NCBI RefSeq assembly: GCF_004348545.1
Contig: NZ_SMKL01000003.1
Coordinates: forward strand, 1-64,000
Reading direction: 5' to 3'
Length of the DNA: 64,000 nucleotides
Source: Jiangella ureilytica
GTDB taxonomy: Bacteria; Actinomycetota; Actinomycetes; Jiangellales; Jiangellaceae
In this document: positions 16,013 through 24,300 of the stretch, piece after piece
Numbering within the stretch: the first letter of the stretch is position 1
How the letters are laid out: every line of letters begins with the position of its first letter
Notes under the pieces: generated by a model
Seen by the model: the letters and a program-made list of their open reading frames with translations, nothing else
What the model was told of the DNA's origin: nothing
Database searches by the model: none
Program-made: the position numbers and the translations under genes

Positions 16013-16225
16013 ATGACCGAAGAGCACGAAGGCAGCCAGTCGCCGGGCAACCCGTCGACGCCGCCGTACCAGCCGGGCACCCAGTCGCCGGGCAATCCGT
16101 CGGAGGCGCCGGACGAGCCGGGCACGCAGTCGCCCGGCAACCCGACCACGCCGCCGGTGCCGCCCGAGACGCCGTCGCCGGGCAACCCACCCGCCGAGGA
16201 CACCGCCGCGGACCCGGCCGACTAG
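16013..16225 (+). CDS. Small proline-rich repeat protein (SPGNP repeats)
   Basis: 70 aa, preceded by a purine-rich AAGGGGGAAC site. After an acidic N terminus (MTEEHEG) it is built of four 15-residue units, each beginning QSPGNP or PSPGNP, followed by an acidic tail. There is no transmembrane segment, signal peptide or known domain. Composition (Pro, Gly, Ser, Thr, Glu, Asp; no Cys or Trp) predicts a fully disordered cytosolic peptide. No function is recognised. The repeat register is maintained at the protein level with codon variation, which argues that it is really translated. Confidence 0.6.
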   Translation: MTEEHEGSQSPGNPSTPPYQPGTQSPGNPSEAPDEPGTQSPGNPTTPPVPPETPSPGNPPAEDTAADPAD

Positions 16226-16228
16226 GAA

Positions 16229-16606
16229 TCAGGCTCCGCCGCGCGCGGCCAGGATGTCGGGCAGGTGCCGTTCGATCCAGCCCACCAGCCCGACCACATG
16301 CGCGGCCGCCTGCTCGCCGAGCGCCGTCAGCCGGTACGTCACCTGCGGCGGCGCCGCCGGCGTGACCTGGCGGTCGACGAAGCCGTCGGCCGCCAGGGCG
16401 CGCAGCGTTTGCGCGAGCATCTTCTGGCTGACGCCGCCGATGCGCCGGTGCAGCTCACTGAAGCGCATCGGCCGTTCCCCCAGCGCCGCCAGCACCAGCA
16501 CGCCCCAGCGGCTCGTGACGTGCTCGAGCACGCCCCGCGACGGGCAGTTGGTGTCGAACACGTCACCATCGAGCGCCTGCAGCCCGGCGCTGACCTCGAC
16601 GCTCAC
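16229..16606 (-). CDS. HxlR-family transcriptional regulator
   Basis: 125 aa winged-helix regulator. The family N-terminal Cys (DTNCPSRGVLEHV) and the pattern WGVLVLAALGERPMRFSEL / GVSQKMLAQTLRAL are typical. The Cys often senses electrophiles or redox state in this family. It is divergent from the NmrA-type oxidoreductase at 16712, a standard regulator-target pairing. Confidence 0.9.
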   Translation of the reverse strand: MSVEVSAGLQALDGDVFDTNCPSRGVLEHVTSRWGVLVLAALGERPMRFSELHRRIGGVSQKMLAQTLRALAADGFVDRQVTPAAPPQVTYRLTALGEQAAAHVVGLVGWIERHLPDILAARGGA

Positions 16607-16620
16607 GTTCGCCTCCGTTG

Positions 16621-16640
16621 GTTACCTTGAGGTACGTACT
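16621..16640. promoter_or_regulatory. Candidate HxlR operator in the divergent promoter
   Basis: GTTACCTTGAGGTACGTAC (from 16621) contains an imperfect inverted repeat TTACC-TTGA-GGTAC and the palindrome GTACGTAC. It lies between the divergent HxlR and oxidoreductase genes, where HxlR proteins usually bind GTACC/GGTAC-type repeats. It also overlaps the region where both promoters must lie. Confidence 0.4.
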
Positions 16641-16711
16641 TTCTGTGGGTGAGTTTCCAGCGTAACGTCGCTTTCGTCGTGAGAACAGACCAAGGCGAGA
16701 GGGAGACAGAC

Positions 16712-17530
16712 ATGATCGTGGTGACCGGGGCGACCGGGCGGTTCGGGCCCATCGTGGTCGAGGACCTGCTGACGCGGGTGCCGGCCGGGGAGGTCGCCGT
16801 CGTCGCGCGCGACCCGGGAAAGGCCGCGCCGTTCGCCGACCGCGGCGTGGAGGTGCGCCGGGCCGACTATGACGACCCCGAGAGTCTGCGACGGGCGTTC
16901 GACGGCGCCGACCGGCTGCTGTTCACCTCGGCGTCGGACACCACGCCGGGCGTGCGGGCGCGCCAGCACACCAACGTCGTCGACGCGGCCGCGAAGGCCT
17001 CCGTCGGGCACGTGGTCTACACCAGCGCCATCACCGCCGAGGACGGGCAGAGCTTCCTGGCCGACCACACGGTGACGGAGCGGGCGATCCGCGACGCCGG
17101 GCTGAGCCACACCTTCCTGCGCAACACGTTCTACACCGAGGAGCTGGTCCGCCCCGAGCTGCTCGCCGCCGCCGTCGAGGCGGGCGAGCTGCCCGCCCCG
17201 CGCCACGAGCACCCGCTGGTGACGGCGCCGTTCGCCGACCTCGCGCTGGCCGCGAGCGCCGTTCTGACCGGCGACGGCCACGAGGGCGCGGTCTACGAGC
17301 TGCGCGGCCCCGGCTGGACCTACCCCGAGCTGGCGCAGGCGCTGAGCGAGGCGTCCGGCACGCCCGTCATGCACCGCGAGATCTCCGACGACGACGCCGG
17401 CGGCATGGCGTTCGTCCTGCCGCTGCTGCGACTCCCGCAGTTCGGCACGCCGGCACCGGACCTCGAGCGGCTGCTCGGCCGCCCGGTGATCCCGCTGGAG
17501 GACACGGTTCGGGCGGCCCTCGCGGCCTGA
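16712..17530 (+). CDS. NmrA/QOR2-like NAD(P)-binding oxidoreductase
   Basis: 272 aa atypical short-chain dehydrogenase. The Rossmann glycine motif GATGRFG (residues 6-12) binds NAD(P). The rest resembles NmrA-like quinone oxidoreductase 2/YtfG proteins (FTSASDTTPGVRARQHTNVVDAA, HVVYTSAI). It probably reduces quinones or senses NADP(H). The start is ATG 16712 after GAGGGAGA. The next gene begins within 50 bp on the same strand, so read-through into the ABC-kinase operon is possible. Confidence 0.82.
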   Translation: MIVVTGATGRFGPIVVEDLLTRVPAGEVAVVARDPGKAAPFADRGVEVRRADYDDPESLRRAFDGADRLLFTSASDTTPGVRARQHTNVVDAAAKASVGHVVYTSAITAEDGQSFLADHTVTERAIRDAGLSHTFLRNTFYTEELVRPELLAAAVEAGELPAPRHEHPLVTAPFADLALAASAVLTGDGHEGAVYELRGPGWTYPELAQALSEASGTPVMHREISDDDAGGMAFVLPLLRLPQFGTPAPDLERLLGRPVIPLEDTVRAALAA

Positions 17531-17578
17531 CCAGCGTGCGCGATGGCACGAACGGTCGCCGTCGGTCAAGATGGGGGC

Positions 17579-20014
17579 ATGACCGACGGCGACGGCCGCC
17601 GCGGCTCGGCCGCGCCGACGCTGGTGATGCGCGGCGTCACCAAGCGTTACGGACGGCTGCGGGCGCTCGACGGCGTCGACTTCGCGGTCCGCGGCGGCGA
17701 GATCGTCGCCGTGGTGGGCGAGAACGGCGCCGGCAAGTCCACCCTGGTGCGCTGCCTCGCCGGCGACATCGACATCGACGAGGGTCATGTCGAGGTGAGC
17801 CGGCCGGCCGCCGTGGTCTGGCAGGACCTCGGGCTCTGCGACGACCTCGACGTCGTGGCCAACGTCTTCCTCGGACGCGAGCGGTCGCGGGTGCTGCTGG
17901 CCGAGCGGCGCATGGCCGCCGATGCCCGCCGGGCCCTCGAACGGTTCGGCTCGCAGCTCACCGACGTCCACGCCCGCGTCGACACGCTCTCGCGCGGCCA
18001 GCGCCAAGAGGTCGCGCTCGCGCGGGCGCTGTCGGCCGACGCCGAGATCTTCATCCTCGACGAGCCGACGGCCTCGCTGAGCGTCCTGCGCCGGGCCGAG
18101 ATCATGCGGGTGCTCGGCGAGCTCCGCGACGCCGGCCGGGCCATCCTGCTGGTGAGCCACGACCTCGACGAGGTGTTCGCGCTGGCCGACCGCATCGTGG
18201 TGCTGCGCCACGGCCGTGTCGTCGCCGAGGCGTCACCGGCCGAGGTGCACTCCGACGACATCGCCGCGCTGATGTCGGGCATCGAGACCGAGTCGGCCGC
18301 CCGGCGGCAGCTGAACCGCCTCAAGAGCCTGGTCGAGCAGCTCTCGGCGGCCGACCCCGCGGCCTCCCTGCCGCTGGTCGTCTCCGCCACCGCAGCCGCG
18401 CTCGACCAGGACATGCTGTGCGTGCACCTGCTCGACCGCACGCCGCGGGGGTCCATGCTGCGCCGCTCCGCCGCCATCGGCCTGCCACCGGCGCTGGCCG
18501 GCGACGCCGAACTGCTGCCCATCGGCACCGCCGGTGGCCTGGTCGGCACGGCGGCCTCGCTCGGCCAGCTCGTCGTCACCGACGACCTCGGCGACGAGGC
18601 GGCCTGGACGGGGTACCTGCGGCTCGCGTCCGAGGCCGGCGTGCGCAGCGCGTGGTCGGCGCCCATCGTCGGCTCGGCCGGCGTCCTGGGCACCATCACC
18701 GGCTTCAGCACGTCCGCCGGCCGCCTCGACGCCGACCGGCGCGAGCTGGTCTCGCTCTACGCCGGGCACGCGGCCAGCGCCATCGAGCGCGAGCAGCTGA
18801 TCGACGAGGTCAGCCGGCGCAACGAGATCCTCGAGTCGCTGCGGGCCATGCTCGAGACCTTGGCCGGGCCCGACCGCGTCGACGGCGGCCTGTCCGCCGC
18901 GCTGCTGGCGCTCTGCCGTGGCCTGGGCGCGCGCACCGCCGGCATGCTCCTCACCGACGTGGCCGAGATCACCGGCGACGAGCCGCGCTGGGTGCACATC
19001 GGCATCGACGCGTCCGACGCCGCCGCCGCGTCCGACGGCGCGGAGCTGCGCCGGCTCGCCGAGTCCGCTCCCGACGGCGTCGACCGGCCGCAGCGCCTCG
19101 GCGACGGGCTGGCCATCGCCGGGCTGCCGATCCCGGGCGGGACGGGGCTGCTCCTCGCCCGGTGGGACGACCCCGCCGAGCCGGGCCGCGACGCCGTCGA
19201 GCTGCTCGACGACGCCCGCCGCTCGCTCGCCCTCGCCCTCGAACGCGAGGTGCTCGAACGGGCCCGCCGCGAGGCGGCCGCCGCCCGCCGGTCGCAGCAG
19301 CTGCAGCGCCAGGTGCTGCAGCAGCTCAGCCACGAGCTGCGCACGCCGCTGACCGCCATCCACGGGTACGCCTCCACGCTCCAGCAGCGCGACCTCACCT
19401 GGGACGCCGACTCCGTCGACCGCTTCCTCGCCGCCATCACCACCGAGTCCGCGCGCATGGAGCGTCTCGTGGGCGACCTGCTCGACTCCTCGGCGATCGA
19501 GTCCGGCCTGCTGCGGCTGCGCCGCGACTGGACCGACCTGCGGCTGGTCCTCGAGGCGGCCGCGGCCTGCGTCCCCGGCCGCGAGCGCATCCAGGTCAGC
19601 GTCGCCGCGGGCGTCCCGTCCATCTGGGCCGACCACGACCGCCTCGAGCAGGTGTTCGTCAACCTGCTCGAGAACGCGGTCCGCCACGGCGGCGCCGACG
19701 GCTGGGTCCAGGTCACCGCGGTGGCCGCCACCGACGCCTCCGCCGTCGAGATCCTGGTCAGCGACGACGGCGAGGGCATCCCGGCGGAGCTGGCCGAGCG
19801 GATCTTCGAGCCCCGTGTCCGCGGCGACGGCAGCACGGGCGCCGGGCTGGGGCTGACGATCGTCCGCGGCATCGCCGAGGCGCACGGCGGCCGGTGCGAC
19901 CTGCTGGCCGGGCCGCGGCCGGTCTTCCGCGTGACGCTCCCGGTCGAGCCCGCCGACGGCGACGCCGCGGAACGCGAGCTCGCCGACGCCACGGGAGCGC
20001 ATGGACGTGGCTGA
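17579..20014 (+). CDS. Fusion protein: sugar-type ABC ATPase + GAF sensor + histidine kinase
   Basis: 811 aa in one uninterrupted frame. Residues 14-235 are a single ABC nucleotide-binding domain of the XylG/FrcA sugar type: Walker A GENGAGKST (47-55), Q-loop in VVWQDLGLCDDLDVVANVFLG, a signature changed to LSRGQ (137-141), Walker B IFILDEPT (157-164) and H-loop His194. Residues about 260-405 form a GAF domain, and about 436-560 a weaker second GAF-like segment with a coiled linker. Then comes a HisKA/HATPase_c kinase: H-box His585 (LSHELRTPLT), N-box ENAV (698-701), G1 DDGEG (729-733), G2 GAGLGLT (754-760). No membrane segment. It overlaps the response-regulator gene by 14 nt and is followed by a binding protein and permease that lack their own ATPase. 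ATG 17543 (12 aa longer) is an alternative start. Confidence 0.93.
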   Translation: MTDGDGRRGSAAPTLVMRGVTKRYGRLRALDGVDFAVRGGEIVAVVGENGAGKSTLVRCLAGDIDIDEGHVEVSRPAAVVWQDLGLCDDLDVVANVFLGRERSRVLLAERRMAADARRALERFGSQLTDVHARVDTLSRGQRQEVALARALSADAEIFILDEPTASLSVLRRAEIMRVLGELRDAGRAILLVSHDLDEVFALADRIVVLRHGRVVAEASPAEVHSDDIAALMSGIETESAARRQLNRLKSLVEQLSAADPAASLPLVVSATAAALDQDMLCVHLLDRTPRGSMLRRSAAIGLPPALAGDAELLPIGTAGGLVGTAASLGQLVVTDDLGDEAAWTGYLRLASEAGVRSAWSAPIVGSAGVLGTITGFSTSAGRLDADRRELVSLYAGHAASAIEREQLIDEVSRRNEILESLRAMLETLAGPDRVDGGLSAALLALCRGLGARTAGMLLTDVAEITGDEPRWVHIGIDASDAAAASDGAELRRLAESAPDGVDRPQRLGDGLAIAGLPIPGGTGLLLARWDDPAEPGRDAVELLDDARRSLALALEREVLERARREAAAARRSQQLQRQVLQQLSHELRTPLTAIHGYASTLQQRDLTWDADSVDRFLAAITTESARMERLVGDLLDSSAIESGLLRLRRDWTDLRLVLEAAAACVPGRERIQVSVAAGVPSIWADHDRLEQVFVNLLENAVRHGGADGWVQVTAVAATDASAVEILVSDDGEGIPAELAERIFEPRVRGDGSTGAGLGLTIVRGIAEAHGGRCDLLAGPRPVFRVTLPVEPADGDAAERELADATGAHGRG

Positions 20015-20711
20015 GGCGCCCGGAGTCCTCATCGTCGAGGACGACCGCACGATCGTCGACCTGCTGCGGTCCAACCTGACCGCGCGGGGCTACCGCGTCG
20101 TGGTGTCGCCCGACGGCGCCGACGTGCTGCGCCTGCTCGACGAGGCGGCGCCCGACGTCGTGCTGCTCGACCTCATGCTGCCCGGCCGCGACGGCTTCGA
20201 CCTCTGCTGGGCCGTGCGCGACCGCTCCGACGTCGGCATCATCGTGCTGTCCGCGCGGCGCGGCGAGACCGACAAGGTGCGGGCGCTCAACCTGGGCGCC
20301 GACGACTACCTCACCAAGCCGTTCGGCATCGAGGAGCTGCTCGCCCGCATCCACGCGACCATGCGCCGGGCCCGCACCCCGTCCCCGCCGCGCCAGCCGG
20401 CGCCGCCCGACGTGCGGGTCGGCGACGTGCGCATCGACTTCGACGCGCAACTGGTCACCAAGGCCGGCAAGCGGGTGCACCTGACGCGCACCGAGTACGC
20501 GCTGCTGCGCGAGCTGGCCACCAACCCCGGGCGGCTGCTGTCGCACGCCGAGCTGCTGCAGCGGGTGTGGGGGCCGGGCTACGAGACGCAGACGGAGTAC
20601 ACCCGGGTCTACGTGGGTCGCCTGCGGGCCAAGCTCGAGGGCGACGACGGCCCGGAGCTGATCGTCACGGAGCCGCGCGCGGGCTACCGGTTCACCACGG
20701 ACCACCGATGA
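20001..20711 (+). CDS. OmpR/PhoB-type response regulator
   Basis: 236 aa. Receiver domain with the acidic pocket Asp14/Asp15, phosphoacceptor Asp57 (LLDLMLPG), Ser84, Tyr103 and Lys106. The C-terminal winged helix (about 135-232) is of OmpR type (TRTEYALLRELATNPGRLLSHAEL, TRVYVGRLRAKL). Its start lies 14 nt inside the ABC-kinase gene and its stop overlaps the next start (ATGA), so the three genes are translationally coupled. The fused kinase is its evident partner. Likely targets are its own operon or the paralogous transporter at 24.3 kb, which is inference. Confidence 0.95.
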   Translation: MDVAEAPGVLIVEDDRTIVDLLRSNLTARGYRVVVSPDGADVLRLLDEAAPDVVLLDLMLPGRDGFDLCWAVRDRSDVGIIVLSARRGETDKVRALNLGADDYLTKPFGIEELLARIHATMRRARTPSPPRQPAPPDVRVGDVRIDFDAQLVTKAGKRVHLTRTEYALLRELATNPGRLLSHAELLQRVWGPGYETQTEYTRVYVGRLRAKLEGDDGPELIVTEPRAGYRFTTDHR

Positions 20712-21811
20712 CCCGCCGCCTCACCGCCGCGGCACTGCCCGTCGTGCTCGCCTTCGCCGTGGTCGCGTCCGCCTGCGGAGTAGTGGCCGGCGGCGACGGC
20801 GACGGCTACCGCATCGCGTTCCTGCTGCCGGAGAACAAGACCGCCCGCTACGAGTCGCACGACCGCCCCGCGTTCGTCGAGCGGGTCGCCGAGGTGTGCC
20901 CCGAGTGCGAGACGATCGTCAGCAACGCCGACCAGGACGCCGCACACCAGCAGGCGCAGGCCGAGGCCGCCATCACCAACGGCGCCGACGTGCTGGTGCT
21001 CGACCCGGTCGACTCGCGGGCCGCGTCGGTCATCGCCCGGCACGCCGACGCCGCCGGCATCCCCGTCGTCAGCTACGACCGGCTGGTCCTCGACGCGCCG
21101 GTCGACTTCCACGTCACCTTCGACAACGAGCGGGTCGGCCGGCTCCAGGCCTCGGTGCTGCTCGACGCCGTGGGTGAGCGCGCCGCCGGCGCCATGGGCT
21201 CCGTGGTGGTGCTGAACGGCTCGCCCACCGACGACAACTCCGCGCAGTTCCGTCAGGGCGCCCGCATGGTCTTCGAGGCCGGCGGCGTGACCATCGGCAG
21301 CGAGGCCGACATCCCCGACTGGTCGCCGGACCAGGCGCAGGAGGCCATGGAACGGGCGCTCGCCACACTGGGCCGCGACCAGGTCGCCGGCGTCTACGCC
21401 GCCAACGACGGCATGGCCGGAGGCGCCATCGCCGCCATGAAGGCCGCAGGCCTCGACCCGCTGCCGCCGGTCACGGGGCAGGACGCCGAGCTGGCCGCCG
21501 TGCGCCGCATCCTCACCGGCGAGCAGTACATGACGGTCTACAAGGCGGTGCGCACCCAGGCGCGCTCGGCCGCCGACCTCGCCGTCGGCCTGGCCCGCAC
21601 CGGCGAGCCCCCCGAGGGCATGCGCAACAGCACGGTCGACAACGGCTACGCCCAGATCCCGGCGCTCATGCTGGAGCCGGTCGCCGTCACCCGCGAGACG
21701 ATCGCGGGCACCGTCGTCGCCGACGGGTTCTGGTCGGTCGACGAGATCTGCGACGGCCTCGCGCCCCAGTGCGCGGCGGCCGGCCTCACCGCCACCGGGC
21801 CGGCGTCGTGA
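20708..21811 (+). CDS. Sugar ABC transporter substrate-binding lipoprotein (XylF-like), set 1
   Basis: 367 aa. Lipoprotein signal with the lipobox-like VASAC near residue 23. It is a periplasmic-binding-protein-like class I domain resembling D-xylose-binding XylF (YDRLVLDAPVDFHVTFDNERVG, VLNGSPTDDNSAQF, TGQDAELAAVRRILTGEQYMTVYK). A CPEC pair near residue 63 and two C-terminal Cys (EICDG...QCAAAGL) are shared with the paralogue at 24301. Overlaps of 4 nt upstream (ATGA) and 1 nt downstream (TGATG) place it between the response regulator and permease. It probably binds a pentose and delivers it to the kinase-fused transporter. Confidence 0.92.
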   Translation: MTRRLTAAALPVVLAFAVVASACGVVAGGDGDGYRIAFLLPENKTARYESHDRPAFVERVAEVCPECETIVSNADQDAAHQQAQAEAAITNGADVLVLDPVDSRAASVIARHADAAGIPVVSYDRLVLDAPVDFHVTFDNERVGRLQASVLLDAVGERAAGAMGSVVVLNGSPTDDNSAQFRQGARMVFEAGGVTIGSEADIPDWSPDQAQEAMERALATLGRDQVAGVYAANDGMAGGAIAAMKAAGLDPLPPVTGQDAELAAVRRILTGEQYMTVYKAVRTQARSAADLAVGLARTGEPPEGMRNSTVDNGYAQIPALMLEPVAVTRETIAGTVVADGFWSVDEICDGLAPQCAAAGLTATGPAS

Positions 21812-22950
21812 TGGCGCCGGTGTCGACGGCCCGCCTCGGCCGCCTCGCTCCGCCGCTCGCGCTGGTCGTGATCTGGCTGGTCATGACCCTGATCAACCCG
21901 CGGTTCCTGTCCGCCGTGAACCTCACCAACCTCATGCTGCAGATCGTGGCCGTCGGCGCCGTCGCGGTGGCGGTGGTGCTGGTGCTCCTGATCGGCGAGA
22001 TCGACCTGTCCGTCGGGGCGGTGTCGGGCCTGGGCGCCGGCGTCACCGCCGTGCTGAGCGTGAAGCAGGACTGGCCCGCCGTCCTCGCGATCATCGCCGG
22101 GCTGCTGACCGGCGCGCTGGTCGGCCTGCTGCACGCCACCATCGTGACCCGCGTCGGGGTCGCCTCGTTCGTGGTCACATTGGCGGGCCTGCTGACCTGG
22201 CAGGGCGCCCTGCAGCTCGTGCTCGGCGAGACCGGCACCGTCAACCTCGACGACCCGCAGCTGGTGGCCATCGCCGGCACCTTCCTCTCCCCCGCGCTCG
22301 GCTGGCTGATCGCCGCCGTCATCACGGCCGCGGCGGTCGCGGCGGTCGTGGTGCACCTGCGCGCCGACCGGCCGCGCCGGGTCTGGCCGTGGGTGCTCGC
22401 CGGCACCGTCGCGCCGGTGGCGGTCCTGGTCTTCAACGCCGACCGCGGCGTGCCGCTCGCCGTCGTCGTGTTCCTCCTCCTGCTCGCCGGCGGCGACGTC
22501 GTGATGCGCCGCACCACGCTCGGCCGGCACGCCGTGGCGACGGGGAGCAACGCGTCGGGGGCGCGCCGGGCCGGCATCGCCGTCGACCGCATCCGCATGA
22601 CGGTGTTCGCGCTCGCCTCGGTGCTCGCCGTCACCGGCGGCATCCTGGCCGCGTCGCGGCTGCTCGCCGTCAACCAGTCCTCGGGCAGCACCGACCTGAT
22701 GCTGACCGCCGTCGCCGCGGCGGCCATCGGCGGGGCGAGCCTGTTCGGCGGCCGCGGCACCGTGTGGTCGGCGCTGCTGGGCGCGCTCGTGGTCGGCTCG
22801 CTGGCCAACGGCCTTGACTTGCTGGGCGCCTCGTCGGCGATCCGGCTGATCGCCACCGGAGTGGTGCTCGCGCTCGCCGTCGGGCTCGACACCGTCGCCC
22901 ACCGGGCCGAGCGGCAGCCGTTCACCGAGCATTCGCGGCCCGGCCGCTAG
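21811..22950 (+). CDS. Sugar ABC transporter permease (XylH-like), set 1
   Basis: 379 aa, about ten transmembrane helices, of the monosaccharide permease family (BPD_transp_2). Conserved blocks: LLIGEIDLSVGAVSGLGAG, VASFVVTLAGLLTWQG and the coupling region TLGRHAVATGSNASGARRAGI, which contacts the ATPase. Such permeases act as homodimers, requiring two ATPase subunits. The only ATPase in this operon is the histidine-kinase fusion. The start overlaps the binding-protein stop (TGATG); GTG 21808 is an in-frame alternative. Confidence 0.93.
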   Translation: MAPVSTARLGRLAPPLALVVIWLVMTLINPRFLSAVNLTNLMLQIVAVGAVAVAVVLVLLIGEIDLSVGAVSGLGAGVTAVLSVKQDWPAVLAIIAGLLTGALVGLLHATIVTRVGVASFVVTLAGLLTWQGALQLVLGETGTVNLDDPQLVAIAGTFLSPALGWLIAAVITAAAVAAVVVHLRADRPRRVWPWVLAGTVAPVAVLVFNADRGVPLAVVVFLLLLAGGDVVMRRTTLGRHAVATGSNASGARRAGIAVDRIRMTVFALASVLAVTGGILAASRLLAVNQSSGSTDLMLTAVAAAAIGGASLFGGRGTVWSALLGALVVGSLANGLDLLGASSAIRLIATGVVLALAVGLDTVAHRAERQPFTEHSRPGR

Positions 22951-23003
22951 GGCCGAACCATTGGTCTCAACCGGAGGGTGCGGAGCGGTGTAGCGTTCGG
23001 AGC

Positions 23004-24206
23004 GTGACGACAACGCGGCCCGGATCACTCTCCGCCCTTCGGCTGGCCAACCAACGACGGCTGCTGTCCGCCCTGCAGGACGGGCGCCAGATCAGCCAGG
23101 CCGAGCTCGCGCGGCTGACCGGCCTCGCCCCCGCGACGGTGTCCGGGCTCGTGCGCGACCTCGCCGACGAGGGCGAGCTCGTGGTCGGCGAGGGCGTGGC
23201 CAACGGCCGGCGCAGCCGCATGGTCCAGCGCGCGCCCGGACGCCTGCGCTACGGGATCGGGATGTACCTCGGCCGCGCGCACGTCGAGGCGGTCGCCGGG
23301 ACCGAGGCGGGTGACCTGCTCGCGGAGTCGTCGGCCGAGCTCGCCCGGGGCTACGCGCCGGACGCCGCGGCCGAGGCCGTCGTCGCCCTCGCGACCGAGG
23401 TGCGCGAGCGGGCCGGCCTGACGCCGGACCAGGTCTTCGGCGTCGCCGTCGCGGTGCCGGCCCCCGTCGACGTGCGGACCGGCACCCTGACCGAGCCGGT
23501 GATCCTGCCGGCGCTCGTCGGCGTCCCGCTGCGCGAGCGGCTGCGCGAGGCGCTGGGGCGCCCGGTGGTCGTCGAGAACGACGCGAACCTCGGCGCGCTC
23601 GCCCTGACCCGCCGGGCCGGCGCCGGGCCGGGCCCGCTGGTGTACGTCAAGGTCGCGACCGGCATCGGGGCCGGCGTGGCCGTCGACGGCCGCCTCGTTC
23701 GCGGCGCCGCCGGATCGGCCGGCGAGATCGGGCACCTGCCGCTGGACCCGGGTCTGACGACGGTGTGCCGCTGCGGGCGCCGCGGCTGTCTCGAGACCGT
23801 CGGCTCCGCGGAGTCCGTCCGCGCCGCGCTGGCCGGGGCGCTGCGCCGCGACCTCGCCACGGCCGACGTCCACGACCTGATCGCGGCCGGGCATCCGGTC
23901 GCGGTCCGGGTGCTCGAGGACGCCGGCGAGGCGCTGGGCCGCGGGCTGGGCTGGCTCTCGATGGTGGTCGACCCGGCCGAGATCGTGCTCGGCGGGCCGC
24001 TGACCGCCGCCGGGGACGCCTGGCTGGGCCCGGTGGAGCGGGGCTTCCGCCGCGCGGTCCTGCCCGGCGTGGCGCGGCGGACCCGGATCACCCTCTCGCC
24101 GCTGGGCGAGAGCACCGAGGCCGTGGGCGCGCTGATCGCCAGCCTGATGGAGAATTCGCACATTGCCGTCGAAATGCGAACAGATAAACAAGATGTAAAC
24201 GCGTAA
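23004..24206 (+). CDS. ROK-family transcriptional regulator (XylR-type)
   Basis: 400 aa, GTG start. An N-terminal winged helix (about 10-70: ISQAELARLTGLAPATVSGLVRDL) is followed by a ROK sugar-kinase fold with the zinc motif CRCGRRGCLE (about 253-262) and the GEIGHLP segment. The kinase ATP motif (DxGxT) is degenerate (GMYLGRAHV), as in regulatory members. It sits between two paralogous xylose-type transporter sets and probably represses one or both until sugar binds. Its 3' end is unusually AT-rich and may overlap the promoter of the next gene. Confidence 0.92.
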   Translation: MTTTRPGSLSALRLANQRRLLSALQDGRQISQAELARLTGLAPATVSGLVRDLADEGELVVGEGVANGRRSRMVQRAPGRLRYGIGMYLGRAHVEAVAGTEAGDLLAESSAELARGYAPDAAAEAVVALATEVRERAGLTPDQVFGVAVAVPAPVDVRTGTLTEPVILPALVGVPLRERLREALGRPVVVENDANLGALALTRRAGAGPGPLVYVKVATGIGAGVAVDGRLVRGAAGSAGEIGHLPLDPGLTTVCRCGRRGCLETVGSAESVRAALAGALRRDLATADVHDLIAAGHPVAVRVLEDAGEALGRGLGWLSMVVDPAEIVLGGPLTAAGDAWLGPVERGFRRAVLPGVARRTRITLSPLGESTEAVGALIASLMENSHIAVEMRTDKQDVNA

Positions 24207-24248
24207 TGTATTTGAGCCTTGACGGCAATCCGAGCGACGCACCAGACT
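24162..24248 (+). promoter_or_regulatory. Promoter/operator region of transporter set 2
   Basis: A perfect 9-bp inverted pair ATTGCCGTC (24162-24170) and GACGGCAAT (24221-24229) brackets an AT-rich stretch containing TAAAC-AAGATG-TAAAC (from about 24185). TTGACG at 24219-24224 is a fair -35; CAGACT at 24243-24248 is a weak -10 at 18-bp spacing. The right half-site overlaps the -35, a suitable place for ROK or response-regulator control. The upstream part lies within the ROK coding end. Confidence 0.4.
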
Positions 24249-24300
24249 CGTCCCACCCGGACCGGTCCGACGATCCGTGGCGACCCAAAGGAGGGTTAAC

